A stretch of DNA of 64,000 nucleotides, from positions 124,001-188,000 of the forward strand of contig NZ_VFPM01000001.1 of assembly GCF_006716675.1 (NCBI RefSeq), in the 5' to 3' direction. A program made the position numbers and the translations under genes. Positions within the stretch are counted from its first letter, which is position 1; each line of letters opens with the position of its first letter. Under the pieces are notes generated by a model, which worked only from the letters and a program-made list of their open reading frames with translations, had not been told where the DNA came from and did no database searches. Below are positions 36,112 through 44,950 of the stretch, one piece after another. Source of the stretch: Humibacillus xanthopallidus (lineage in GTDB: Bacteria > Actinomycetota > Actinomycetes > Actinomycetales > Dermatophilaceae).

Positions 36112-36411
36112 ATGCCTGCAGCCCACCCCAAGGAGTTCCGCGAGGACGTCGTGGCCGTCGCCCGACGCGGCGAGGCCTCGATCGCTCAGGTCGCCAAGGA
36201 CTTCGGGATCTCCGAGTCCTGCCTGCGTGGCTGGCTCAAGAGCGCCGACGTCGAGGACGGGATCCGACCCGGCACGACACGGCAGGAGTCCGAGGAGCTT
36301 CGCGAGCTGAAGAAGCGAAACCGCCTGCTGGAACAGGAGAACGAGGTCCTTCGCCGGGCCGCCGCGTACCTCTCCCAAGCGAACCTGAAGCTGGGCCAGT
36401 CCCCAAAATGA
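36112..36411 (+). CDS. IS3-family transposase OrfA
   Basis: 99 residues from the ATG at 36112; an earlier in-frame ATG at 36076 lies within the end of the IS. It has a helix-turn-helix (IAQVAKDFGISESCLRGWLK) and a C-terminal leucine-zipper-like helix (ELRELKKRNRLLEQENEVLR), the standard OrfA layout for binding the IS ends. Its stop TGA overlaps the orfB ATG (ATGA at 36408-36411). Confidence 0.9.
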   Translation: MPAAHPKEFREDVVAVARRGEASIAQVAKDFGISESCLRGWLKSADVEDGIRPGTTRQESEELRELKKRNRLLEQENEVLRRAAAYLSQANLKLGQSPK

Positions 36412-37282
36412 GCTACCCGCTGGTCCGTGACCTCGCCGCTGACGCGATCCCCGTCGCGGTGACCTGCCGGGTGCTCGGATTCTCCCGCCAAGCCTTCTAC
36501 GCGTGGTGCGCTGCACCGGTCAGCGACGCGAACTGGTCGATGCGTACGCCACGCACGCCGCCTACGCCATCCACGCCGAGGACCCCGGCTTCGGGTACCG
36601 GTTCATCGCCGACGAGCTGACCGAGGCCGGTCACGAGGTGTCCGAGCGGCGGGTCTGGCGGCTGTGCTCCCAGGCCCGGATCATCTCCGCACACGCCCGC
36701 AAACGCGGCACCTCCCGACGGCCCGGGCCCCCGGTCCACGAGGACCTCGTCGAGCGCGACTTCACCGCCGCCGGCCCGAACCAGCTGTGGCTGACCGACA
36801 TCACCGAGCATCACACCGCCGAAGGCAAGCTCTACCTGTGCGCGGTCAAGGACGTGTGGTCCCGCCGGATCATCGGCTACTCCATCGACGAGCGGATGAC
36901 CTCGCACCTGGCCGTCGACGCGCTGCGGATGGCGGTGGCCCGCCGCGGCGGAGCGAACGTAGTGGCTGGTTGCGTGGTCCACAGCGACCGCGGCAGCCAG
37001 TTCCGCTCCCGCCGCTTCGTCCACGAGCTGACCAGCCACGGCCTGTCCGGCTCGATGGGCCGAGTCGCCTCCAGCGCCGACAACGCCGCGATGGAAAGCT
37101 TCTTCGCCCTGCTACAGAAGAACGTGCTCGACCAGCGGCGCTGGCGCACCCGCCACGAGCTACGCCTGGCCATCGTCACCTGGATCGAGCGGACCTACCA
37201 CCGCCGACGCCGCCAACGCGCCCTGGGCAAGCTCACCCCGATCGAGTTTGAGACCCTCAACCACGCCGCATACGCGGCCTGA
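36408..37282 (+). pseudogene. IS3-family transposase OrfB with single-base frameshift
   Basis: Frame 1 starts at the ATG at 36408 (MSYPLVRDLAADAIPVAVTC ... FYAWCAAPVSDA) and would end early; frame 2 then carries ELVDAYATHAAYAIHAEDPG and the whole DDE core to 37282: LWLTDITEHHTAEGKLY (D), VVHSDRGSQFRS (D), NAAMESFFALLQKNVL (E). The two halves join exactly as in related transposases if one base is restored near 36529 (GAC GC-N GAA CTG). As it stands, full OrfB cannot be made without a frameshift event. It could be a real inactivating deletion or an assembly error. Confidence 0.85.
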
Positions 37283-37323
37283 AACACCACACCCCGCGTG
37301 ACAACCAGATCGTCAGCAGTCCC

Positions 37324-37326
37324 TTG
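37324..37326. repeat. Right target-site duplication of the IS3-family element
   Basis: TTG immediately following the right inverted repeat; pairs with 36040-36042. Confidence 0.75.
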
Positions 37327-37467
37327 CGCGCCGGTGCCGAGCCGTGCGGCCACCTCGTGAGGTGCGTGATGAAACCGGATCTGCCGAATAGCGGGCGACA
37401 CAACCCAGCAGCCACCGGGTCGAAACCTTCGTGCCCCGAAGGCGGTAGGCCCGGATACGGTGATGCG

Positions 37468-37896
37468 ATGAACTCGCCCGTGGGGGCCGACAAGACGGCG
37501 TCGGGACTGCAAGACTCACGCGATCGTACGAAGGCTGTCGCGCGCTGGGCCGTCGGAGTCAGCTGGGTCTGGGTTGTGCCGTTGGCAGGCGCCGCCGTTG
37601 TTGTTGCCTACCTCTCTCTGCTCTTTGTCGGTCTCGCTGCGGAAGCGCTCGGGGGCCAGCAGACGCCGTGGGCCATCACCCTGGCATTGGGGCTGCCCGC
37701 CCTCGGGCTTCTGCTCGCAGCGGCGGTTGGCTTGGGAATAGCGTTCGTGGCGGCTCGGTGGATGAGCCGCCTGAAGGCATTGGCCCCCCTGCGTCCGTGG
37801 TTGATCGGCACGAGCGCTGCTGCGCTTGGCGGCGCGGCCGCAATCTCCCTGTTCTGGGCGGCCATGACGGGAGTCGGCCGCGTGGGCTCCTCTTAG
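37468..37896 (+). CDS. Small multi-pass membrane protein, unknown
   Basis: 142 residues from the ATG at 37468; the frame is open back to 37324 but that part abuts the IS. Three hydrophobic helices: VSWVWVVPLAGAAVVVAYLS, WAITLALGLPALGLLLAAAV and GTSAAALGGAAAISLFWAA, with a hydrophilic N-terminus. No family recognised. It lies upstream of the recombinase pair in the same direction. The IS inserted about 140 bases before it may have removed its original promoter. Confidence 0.55.
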   Translation: MNSPVGADKTASGLQDSRDRTKAVARWAVGVSWVWVVPLAGAAVVVAYLSLLFVGLAAEALGGQQTPWAITLALGLPALGLLLAAAVGLGIAFVAARWMSRLKALAPLRPWLIGTSAAALGGAAAISLFWAAMTGVGRVGSS

Positions 37897-37996
37897 AGGG
37901 ATCCCGATGTCCGCTCATGCTTGTTATGCACGTGATCTTGCAGGACATTTCGATGAGCCGTGGTGGCTGTTCGCCTCTGATGTTGGAGGGCCTGAA

Positions 37997-39091
37997 ATGC
38001 CTGTCTTGTATCCGTGTCTGATCCGTTCTCGTCGGCCGTCTGGGGAGGTGGTGGTCCGCCTCGGGGTGCCGCTGGTGGACGACTATCTGGAGTTCTTGGA
38101 GGGTCGGTGCCGGCCGAACACGGTGCTGGCTGCGGCGTACGACCTGAGGGTGTTCTTCACCGTCGTGGCGAAGGACCCGCCCGAGGTCGTACCGGCTGAT
38201 GTGCTCGGGTTCATCACCGCCCAGCGGACCGGCCGCATCGAGTCGGGGCTGGTCGCGGCGGTCGCCATCGACGGTGAGCCGGCGGGGGTCGCGACGAGCA
38301 CGGTCGCTCGGCGGCTGTCGAGCATCTCGGGATTCTTCGGGTACTTGCAGGCCCGTGGGGACGTGGCCGCGAACCCGGTGCCGCGGGGACTGCCCACCCG
38401 TCGCGAGCGGTCTCGCCCTGGGCAGGGGGTGCCGTTGACGCGTCGGGTCCGGCGGCTGCCGAGGATCCTGACCCCGGCCGAGGTCGACGCGCTCCCGGCC
38501 CAGCTGCGCACCCACCGGGACCGGGCGATGGTCGCGGCGATGGTGCTCGGTGGGCTGCGTCGCTGCGAGGTCCTCGGGCTGCGGATGCAGGACGTGCGGG
38601 TGGCCGAGCGCCGGCTGTTCATCGCCGACGGCAAGGGTGGGCACCAGCGGCTCGTTCCGGTGTCCTCCCGGTTCTTCACCGAGCTGGCCAGCTATCTGGA
38701 GGCGGAACGACCGCGCACCTCCGGCACCGATGGCACCGATGGCACCGATGGCACCGACCGGGTGTTCGTCGTCCTCAAGGGTCCGAACCGTGGAAAGGCG
38801 TTGAGTGTCAGGGGAATCGACGAGGTGCTGGCTGGGGCGCGGCGGCGGGCCGGGCTGACGCACGGGACCTGTCACGAGCTGCGGCACACCTGCCTGACCC
38901 GGCTGCGGGAGGCCGGGATGGCGCTCGAGGCCGTCCAGGCCCAGGCCGGGCACGCCTCGATCGAGTCGACGAGGATCTATCTGCACCTGGCCGATGACTG
39001 GCTCGCCAGCCAGTACCGCAAGGCCGCCGAGGTCATCGACGCGCAGGTCTTCGCCGGCCACCCGGACGCGACCCTCGGGAGCCGGCCATGA
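37997..39091 (+). CDS. Tyrosine recombinase 1 (tandem pair)
   Basis: 364 residues from the ATG at 37997, preceded by GGAGG at 37985-37989; the frame opens at 37907 but the extra 30 residues do not look like recombinase. It has an N-terminal SAM-like core-binding domain (PLVDDYLEFLEGRCRPNTVL) and a catalytic domain with GGLRRCEVLGL (first Arg), HELRHTCLTRLREAG (His-x-x-Arg), a GHASIESTRIYLH segment with the Gly-His and the nucleophile Tyr. A four-copy Gly-Thr-Asp tract interrupts the catalytic domain near residue 245. Its stop overlaps the next start (ATGA at 39088). Confidence 0.92.
   Translation: MPVLYPCLIRSRRPSGEVVVRLGVPLVDDYLEFLEGRCRPNTVLAAAYDLRVFFTVVAKDPPEVVPADVLGFITAQRTGRIESGLVAAVAIDGEPAGVATSTVARRLSSISGFFGYLQARGDVAANPVPRGLPTRRERSRPGQGVPLTRRVRRLPRILTPAEVDALPAQLRTHRDRAMVAAMVLGGLRRCEVLGLRMQDVRVAERRLFIADGKGGHQRLVPVSSRFFTELASYLEAERPRTSGTDGTDGTDGTDRVFVVLKGPNRGKALSVRGIDEVLAGARRRAGLTHGTCHELRHTCLTRLREAGMALEAVQAQAGHASIESTRIYLHLADDWLASQYRKAAEVIDAQVFAGHPDATLGSRP
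38723..38758 (+). repeat. Four-copy 9-bp tandem repeat inside the recombinase 1 gene
   Basis: GGCACCGAT three times then GGCACCGAC; encodes Gly-Thr-Asp x4. In-frame copy-number change would lengthen or shorten a loop of the enzyme. Confidence 0.85.
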
Positions 39092-40434
39092 CCACCACGA
39101 CGATGGCGAGCACCGCGACGAGCACGTCGATCAAGCGGCGAGGGACCTCTGGCCCGGCGCCTGGCTCGCCGAGCGGTAATCCCCGGGGCCACAACGGGAT
39201 GGCGCCGATGCGGACCTGGGCCGAGCTGGACGCGGCACGTCCGGAGCTGGCCGCGACGATGCGCCGCTACCTGGAGCAGATCGGCTGCGTGCTGCGCCCG
39301 GGCAGCGTTCGCAACACCGACCAGGCGCTGCGCTCGTTCGCCGGGTTCCTGCTCGAGCAGGCCCCCGAGGTCACCACCGTCGCCATGGTCACCCGCCGCC
39401 ACATCGAGGGATACAAGCCGTGGCTGGCCGCCCGGCCCGGGCAGCACCAGCCCCGCGCCTCGACCGCGACCCTCGCGCACCGGCTCGGGACGCTGCGGAT
39501 GTTCTTCGTCCGGATCGACGAATGGGGCTGGGAGCAGGCCCCGCCCCGGGTCCCGATGTTCCCCGGCGACCTGCCCCGCCAGGACCACCCGCTGCCCAAG
39601 GCCCTCGACGACGCCGCCGCGGCGCAGCTGCTCCGCGCAGCGCACAACGACCCCCGGCTGCTCGTGCGCGTGACCGTCGAAGTCCTGCTGCGCACCGGGC
39701 TCCGGGTCGGCGAGTTCACCGGGCTGCGCGCCGACGCCGTCGTCCTGATCGGCTCCGGCCCGTGGCTGCACGTGCCGGTCGGCAAGCTCCGCGAGGACCG
39801 CTACCTGCCCCTACACCCGCAGCTCGTGGCGCTGATCGATGACTACCGCCGCGAGCACGTCCCGCCCGGCCACCCCCTGCTGCTGCCCAGGGAGAACGGC
39901 CGACCTGCCGACCGGCACTCCGTCACCCGGATCCTGAACAACGTCGCCGCCGCAGCCGGGCTGGGCCACATCCACCCCCACATCCTGCGCCACACCCTGG
40001 CCACCCAAGCCATCAACCGCGGCATGTCCCTCGAGGCCATCGCCGCGATGCTCGGGCACCGCTCCCTCGACATGACGCTGCGCTACGCCAAGATCGCCAA
40101 CCGCACCGTGGCCGACGAGTACTTCGCCGTCACCGAGAAGGTCGACGCCCTCTATGAGCAGGCCCGCGCCGTACCGGCCGACGTGCTCGGGCCGAACCTG
40201 GCCCGGCTGTCCCGCGAGCACCACCGCCACCTCGGAAACGGCTACTGCACCAGGCCGCCCACGCTCGACTGCGCCTTCGAGTCGATCTGCGAGACCTGCA
40301 CCTTCTTCCAGACCAGCATCGAGTTCCGGCCCACCCTGCTCGCCCAGCACGACGACGCCGCCGCCAAGGGACAGACCCACCGAGCCGAGCTCTTCACCAA
40401 GCTCCTCGACCGCACCCACCACGAGGCCTCCTGA
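39088..40434 (+). CDS. Tyrosine recombinase 2 with C-terminal cysteine cluster
   Basis: 448 residues from the ATG that overlaps the previous stop. The first 40 residues are low-complexity Thr/Ser/Pro; a later ATG (39199) is a possible alternative. Core-binding domain at about 50-160; catalytic domain with RTGLRVGEFTGLRADAV (Arg), HPHILRHTLATQAIN (His-x-x-Arg), and LGHRSLDMTLRYAKI (His and nucleophile Tyr). After it comes a helical tail and a Cys-rich element, GNGYCTRPPTLDC then ESICETC, likely a small metal-binding module, as in TnpB-type partners of Tn554-like pairs. It probably acts together with recombinase 1. Confidence 0.92.
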   Translation: MTTTTMASTATSTSIKRRGTSGPAPGSPSGNPRGHNGMAPMRTWAELDAARPELAATMRRYLEQIGCVLRPGSVRNTDQALRSFAGFLLEQAPEVTTVAMVTRRHIEGYKPWLAARPGQHQPRASTATLAHRLGTLRMFFVRIDEWGWEQAPPRVPMFPGDLPRQDHPLPKALDDAAAAQLLRAAHNDPRLLVRVTVEVLLRTGLRVGEFTGLRADAVVLIGSGPWLHVPVGKLREDRYLPLHPQLVALIDDYRREHVPPGHPLLLPRENGRPADRHSVTRILNNVAAAAGLGHIHPHILRHTLATQAINRGMSLEAIAAMLGHRSLDMTLRYAKIANRTVADEYFAVTEKVDALYEQARAVPADVLGPNLARLSREHHRHLGNGYCTRPPTLDCAFESICETCTFFQTSIEFRPTLLAQHDDAAAKGQTHRAELFTKLLDRTHHEAS

Positions 40435-40435
40435 G

Positions 40436-40690
40436 ATGACCACCCCACCCCGCCCGCCCGCCCCACCACACCACGGCCTTCCTCGATCCATGCCGCCCCG
40501 TGCCGGTGCGCCCGAGGCGTCAACGTGGAGCACGCGCAGCGCAGCGAGCATGAACGACGTTGACACCGACCAGCACCGGCACACACTCGGCAGCGAGGAA
40601 GGACCGCTCAACGAGCCCGGCACCCACCCGGATCACGTGCATAATGCCGCCGTGCGGATGGTCGACAGGCGGCGAATAGACGCACCGTGA
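40436..40690 (+). CDS. Small ORF following the recombinase pair
   Basis: 84 residues, starting one base after the stop of recombinase 2. The N-terminal half is Pro/Ala/Ser-rich; the C-terminal half (NDVDTDQHRHTLGSEEGPLN ... HVHNAAVRMVDRRRIDAP) is polar and may fold. Tn554-type units also carry a small third protein (TnpC) after two recombinases, so this could be a functional analogue; similarity is positional only. It might also be a non-coding tail. Confidence 0.35.
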   Translation: MTTPPRPPAPPHHGLPRSMPPRAGAPEASTWSTRSAASMNDVDTDQHRHTLGSEEGPLNEPGTHPDHVHNAAVRMVDRRRIDAP

Positions 40691-40780
40691 TCTGCGATTC
40701 AGGATCTGACACATGAGCTGTGGCGCTCGCACCGTGGTTGACTCGTTGTGAGGGACCTCCCCGGAGTGAGCGAGGATGAC

Positions 40781-41218
40781 ATGGCGTCGATGGCACAGCG
40801 GTTTTGGAAGGCCAGCAACGCTGTGGCGGTGTGGATCTACCGGCGCACCGGCGGGACGGTCGGCGGCAGGGCCAAGGGAGGAAGCCGAGTGCTGCTGCTC
40901 ACCGTGGCGGGCCGCAAGTCCGGGAGGGCGCACACGGTGCCGGTGGCGTACGTCGAGCGCGACGGCGCCTATTACCTCGCAGCGACCGCTGGGGGCCAAC
41001 CGAAGGAACCGCAGTGGGTCCGCAACCTGCGTGCGGCGCCGACGGCGACCGTCGAGGTCGGTCGCGAGCGAAAGGCGGTGTCGGTCGAGGTGCTGGCAGG
41101 AGCCGAGTCCGAAGCGGCGTGGAAGGACGTCATTGTCGCTACCTACCCGTCCTTCGGCCCCTACGAGGCGAAGTCGGGTCGCAAGATTGCGGTCGCGCGT
41201 CTGACCCCGACTGCGTGA
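40781..41218 (+). CDS. Deazaflavin (F420)-dependent nitroreductase family protein, DDN type
   Basis: 145 residues from the ATG at 40781 (GAGG at 40772-40775); a GTG at 40748 would add 11 residues. The split beta-barrel DDN signature is clear: WIYRRTGGTVGGRAKGGSRV then LLLTVAGRKSGRAHTVPVAY, followed by AYYLAATAGGQPKEPQWVRN and LRAAPTATVEVG. Family members use coenzyme F420, a cofactor typical of actinobacteria, to reduce nitro compounds, quinones or other substrates. Here it looks like a cargo gene next to the recombinase pair. Confidence 0.88.
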   Translation: MASMAQRFWKASNAVAVWIYRRTGGTVGGRAKGGSRVLLLTVAGRKSGRAHTVPVAYVERDGAYYLAATAGGQPKEPQWVRNLRAAPTATVEVGRERKAVSVEVLAGAESEAAWKDVIVATYPSFGPYEAKSGRKIAVARLTPTA

Positions 41219-41288
41219 CTGGCTCATCCTGTCAGGGTCTCCTTGGCATTGAGGCCCATGGACAGCCCGTTCCCACGCCCGCCGTGCA

Positions 41289-41304
41289 GGGCCCCCAGGG
41301 GCCC
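41289..41304. terminator. Possible terminator between convergent genes
   Basis: GGGCCCCCAGGGGCCC, a short GC-rich hairpin in the 150-base convergent gap 41219-41368. The stem is strong but the loop is very short. Confidence 0.35.
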
Positions 41305-41368
41305 GAGTTGGCAATGTATGCGATGACGGACTCGGTCCTTGGCCCGCATACCGGGGTCTGCTGCCGGA

Positions 41369-44300
41369 CTAGAACGTCGCGGTGATCGCTCCGAGGTAGG
41401 CCGAGCGCAGGGCAGTGTAGGTCGTTATTAGAGTCTTGATTGGCTGTCCCCAAGTCCAGTAGTCAAACGAAGCAGTGTTTGCGGTCGGGTCTACGCTTAC
41501 GGGTGATTCGACTGTGATGATGTGCGTCCCATCATAGGTGGGGTGCAGCAGAGACGTGCGTATCCACAAGGCGAGGTGGTTGTCGGTGGTCCTGCGCAGG
41601 CCGCCGATCTCAGCGTCGTCCCTGTCGTCGCATATGCGCACGCTGCTGTAATAGCCGGTCTCCTCGTACCATTCACTGAGTTCCTTTGCGGAAGTGCTCA
41701 TGGCTATTGTCTCATCGGGTGCCCCTTCGTAGTCGAAGAACCAATTCTCACTGTCTCGGAGGGCTGACATCACCATCCAGTCAGCCTGCGGCGGCATGGG
41801 TCCGTACTTCTGCACAAGCGCGTGGAAGTCAGTCGCGCGCAGGTCCGATCCGGGTGCCACTTTGAGTTCTCCCAGGTAGCCTACGCCCGCCCCGTAAAGC
41901 GCCTCAGCGAATTTCTGGAAGTCTCCGGAGTTGCGTTGAATTGCATGGTGGAGGAAGGCCGCGGCAGTGCAGAGACCGACTTGTCCTTGGTCAACCTTGT
42001 TTGCATCGGCAGAGAGTTCGTGGATGCGGGTAAGGACCGTCGTGGCGTCTAGGCCGGGCCATGCCTTGCGTCCGGTGAGTTGCCCAGTGGGCGAGCCTGC
42101 GCCGGGCTGGCCCGTCGGCGCACCTGGTGCTGTTGGCGCCGCGGCTGACCCGCCTCCATCGAAACCGAGGACTCCGTCTTGACGCGGCGTGCTGGTCGCT
42201 CCGGGCTTGACGACCGAGATCGTGCCAGCTTGGTCATCGAGACGTCGAGCCTCGTTGAGCCGAGCACCTGTGGCAGAGACGGTCTGCTGGCCGTTCCTCG
42301 TGCCTGCACTCGCGGTCGACCCACCGCTGGCCCCGCCGGAGAGCATCCCGGCGGCAGACGACAGGTTCTTGCTGGCGGCCTCGATCGCCGCGCGTGCGTT
42401 CTCCCCTGCTTCGCCGGCAAAACCCTGTGCTGCGGTCAGCGCGCCGCTGAGCCCCGCTTGTGCAGCTCCGATCGTGGCGGCCAAGCCGCTCATGTCTCGG
42501 AACATGCCTCCGCTGTTGACCGCAGCCAAGATTGCAGCGGTGCCCGCGAAGTCGGGAGCGGGCGGCGGCGTCATTATGGTTAGGGATGAAGGCGCTTGGC
42601 CCTCTATCTTCACCGACTCAACGCCCTGCTGGGCCCTGCTGCCGCTCTGCTGGGCGGCGATTTCGGGTGCGCTGATGGGGATGGGCGAGTCGGCCCAGTT
42701 CCAGAATCTCGTCATGTCGAGTTTCTCCGCGCCGGTACTGCGCCCGAGTACAGCCTCCGCGAAGACCCCGCCACTGGGCAGTGGCACAACCGTTTCGCGG
42801 CTCACGCCAGACCGCAGTTTGGTCTGCTTGAGCATTGACTGCCAGCGAGGGTCATCCTCGATGTTCGCCGCGAGAACAACGTAACCGCCAGTGACGGTGA
42901 TCGGATCCGGGTCGCATACATTCAGCAACGGCTTGCCGCTGAAGGTGTAGGCCGACAGGGAGCGGAACCAAGTCGACGCGTCGACACTGCGGACAATTGC
43001 TTCCTGGTAGTAGGAACTGTGCGCAACGAGGTGTCCGCGAAGGCGTCTGTCCTCCTCAGGGCTTAGCGTCTGAACCTCGAGAATCGGCACCATCGTCTCC
43101 GCTCGCTTGAGCCCCTCGATGATGACGTGGACCGTGAACGCAGACGTCTCTGCGGTACGGATTGTGTAGTTCACGGCCAGCACGCCTGTAGCACCCTCTG
43201 GAGACGTCTGCCGCACCTTGAGAGATCGAATGTCCGCGGGCCCGGGTATGCTCGACCAGTATGCGACGCGGTGAGGAGCGGCATCAGGCCAGACCGTTGA
43301 GGGACTTATGACCTTGGTGCTCCCATCTAGATAGGTCACCTCAAGGGCGTCTATGCACGAGTAAGGCGCGGATACGAGACCCAGAGAACTCGAGACGCTT
43401 GAATAGCCGACTGGGAGTAGCAGTCGATCGGCAAAGGCGGTATTCGCACCAAATCCCTTCTGCCAGCTGGATTGTTCTACGGGCACGATGCTTGGAACGC
43501 GCGGGAAGCGAAGCACGCTCGAGCCAACCCGGTCGATAAGGGAGGCAATTTCGGGTGTCAGCGCGGCAGACGCCAGAGTATCCCGATATCGGACTATGAG
43601 GCTCGTGTCGGTGAAGTCGGGGTCTTGAATAGGGATGAACAAGGCTGGCACCACGTCGACCAGTTCACTGATGACGCGGTAGAGCTGCACGACCTCGAAG
43701 TACTCGATCGTCAGTGCGTGTAGATGGTTGTAGTTGGTTACCGCACGGGTGGATATCTCCTCCTGCTCACTCTGGGATACCTCCCGCACAGACGACGCCC
43801 AATGGCTACGGGCCAAGCTGGATGCTTGGTGCGTGCTGTCCGTTAGCCGCTGAGTCGCTTCAGCGGCGACGTCGCGCATCCCCGAGGTGGACGCCCAACT
43901 GAACGTCGAGCCTCCAGCTGAGCTCTTGCCGGCGGAGACCCCGATTCCGAGCGCGTCTCCAGCGGCCCCAGCAAGGGACAACCGTCCGTAGCTGCCCTTT
44001 CCGGCGGCTCCGGTGCCGGTGCCGTAGCCGGCGGAGAAACCCGCACCGCTTCCCCAGCTGCGGGACTGAGAAGCCGAGGAACCGTGTTGGCTCTCATACG
44101 CGACCGCGCGGGTGACCTCGGAGAGGGACCTCGCTCGGACCACATCAGACACAAGCACGTCGGTGTCAGCACTGGTGTCCGTAAGGGACGACTTCAGCTG
44201 ACGCGCCCAGTCGATAACGGCCACGCGCGTGCTTTCTCCAGGGGCCAGAGCTAGGGAGTGCAACAATTGGCCGAGTGCTGTCCCTATCGGGAACCAAGAC

Positions 44301-44950
44301 TGAGAGAATGTGACAAGGGCACCGAGTGCGGGCCGTGCCTTGCGTTGACCGGGTGCCAGATCAACAAGAGGCACAGCGCCTCCTTGTTCCACCGGAACTG
44401 CCGTCCCCGTGACCGTCCCCACTTCCTTGTCTAGGAAGAGTCGTTGGTACTGAACTCGTTCAGTTGGGAATCTGCCTGCAGACGGGACAATCACGTCCTC
44501 GTAATCAACTTCGCCCGCGTCATCACTCACGAGCCCGGTGCCGATCTTGAGCCACCGCTCTGCATCGAGATACGGCCGCCACGCTGCGAGTTCGGCGATC
44601 GTGCTTGTCCCTAGGGCCTGTTCCACCGATGGGCCGACGTCGTTCAGCCTGCGCAGGGCTTTCACCGGGAGGCCTGCCAGCAACTCAAGTGGCACGGCCC
44701 TGTGATCACTCGTCAACAAGTCACCTGGCACGACACCGACTCGCGCGTCAACACCGTCGTATCCGGTGCTCGCGGCGACAAGCCGACGGGCATCGCGAAA
44801 CACACTTGCAGTGGCAAGGTCATAGATGGTCTCTATGCCGAGCTTGGTCAACACGGCGGCGGCCGCCGCCGTCACGCCCGGCATCTCGGAGACGGGGCCT
44901 CCCGCATCCATACGATCATTGTCGTGATGTAGTTCCTGAGATCCAGCCAT
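41369..44950 (-). CDS. Large multidomain protein with helix-hairpin-helix-like N-terminus and C-terminal papain-like peptidase-like domain
   Basis: 1,193 residues from the ATG at 44950; the upstream frame to 45283 is AT-rich and unlike coding DNA. There is no signal peptide or clear membrane helix. Two short helix-hairpin-helix-like segments lie at about 23-60 (PGVTAAAAAVLTKLGIETIY) and 90-135. The central part has ALAPGESTRVAVIDWARQ and, after a Ser/Gly-rich stretch, a conserved-looking EEISTRAVTNYNHLHALTIE block. Ala/Gly-rich low complexity at about 840-950 leads to a C-terminal domain with DQGQVGLCTAAAFLHHA (Cys near 994), GYLGELKVAPGSDLRA, GTHIITVESP (His near 1143) and SFDYWTWGQP, which reads like a papain-like cysteine peptidase. 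Base composition is less GC-rich than the neighbours. Possibly a secreted effector or toxin; function unproven. Confidence 0.6.
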   Translation of the reverse strand: MAGSQELHHDNDRMDAGGPVSEMPGVTAAAAAVLTKLGIETIYDLATASVFRDARRLVAASTGYDGVDARVGVVPGDLLTSDHRAVPLELLAGLPVKALRRLNDVGPSVEQALGTSTIAELAAWRPYLDAERWLKIGTGLVSDDAGEVDYEDVIVPSAGRFPTERVQYQRLFLDKEVGTVTGTAVPVEQGGAVPLVDLAPGQRKARPALGALVTFSQSWFPIGTALGQLLHSLALAPGESTRVAVIDWARQLKSSLTDTSADTDVLVSDVVRARSLSEVTRAVAYESQHGSSASQSRSWGSGAGFSAGYGTGTGAAGKGSYGRLSLAGAAGDALGIGVSAGKSSAGGSTFSWASTSGMRDVAAEATQRLTDSTHQASSLARSHWASSVREVSQSEQEEISTRAVTNYNHLHALTIEYFEVVQLYRVISELVDVVPALFIPIQDPDFTDTSLIVRYRDTLASAALTPEIASLIDRVGSSVLRFPRVPSIVPVEQSSWQKGFGANTAFADRLLLPVGYSSVSSSLGLVSAPYSCIDALEVTYLDGSTKVISPSTVWPDAAPHRVAYWSSIPGPADIRSLKVRQTSPEGATGVLAVNYTIRTAETSAFTVHVIIEGLKRAETMVPILEVQTLSPEEDRRLRGHLVAHSSYYQEAIVRSVDASTWFRSLSAYTFSGKPLLNVCDPDPITVTGGYVVLAANIEDDPRWQSMLKQTKLRSGVSRETVVPLPSGGVFAEAVLGRSTGAEKLDMTRFWNWADSPIPISAPEIAAQQSGSRAQQGVESVKIEGQAPSSLTIMTPPPAPDFAGTAAILAAVNSGGMFRDMSGLAATIGAAQAGLSGALTAAQGFAGEAGENARAAIEAASKNLSSAAGMLSGGASGGSTASAGTRNGQQTVSATGARLNEARRLDDQAGTISVVKPGATSTPRQDGVLGFDGGGSAAAPTAPGAPTGQPGAGSPTGQLTGRKAWPGLDATTVLTRIHELSADANKVDQGQVGLCTAAAFLHHAIQRNSGDFQKFAEALYGAGVGYLGELKVAPGSDLRATDFHALVQKYGPMPPQADWMVMSALRDSENWFFDYEGAPDETIAMSTSAKELSEWYEETGYYSSVRICDDRDDAEIGGLRRTTDNHLALWIRTSLLHPTYDGTHIITVESPVSVDPTANTASFDYWTWGQPIKTLITTYTALRSAYLGAITATF

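Larger units (their letters stand above)
36043..37323 (+). mobile_element. IS3-family insertion sequence, complete ends
   Basis: 1,281 bp. The left end begins GGGACTGCTGACGGTCTGG (36043-36061) and the right end, read inward on the minus strand from 37323, begins GGGACTGCTGACGATCTGG; one mismatch in 19. Three-base TTG duplications flank it. It carries orfA and orfB in the usual overlapping arrangement. The intact ends and duplication point to a recent insertion, between the HNH-nuclease gene promoter and the small membrane-protein gene. Confidence 0.9.

Noticed and set aside
37907..37996. Upstream ATG for recombinase 1
   Set aside because: The 30 extra residues do not resemble a recombinase N-terminus, and the ATG at 37997 has a GGAGG site at correct spacing.
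37997..40434. Recombinase pair as the integrase of the whole conjugative element
   Set aside because: They lie in the middle of the element rather than at an end, no attachment site or tRNA is beside them, and the arrangement looks like a separate Tn554-type unit. The element's own integrase was not identified.
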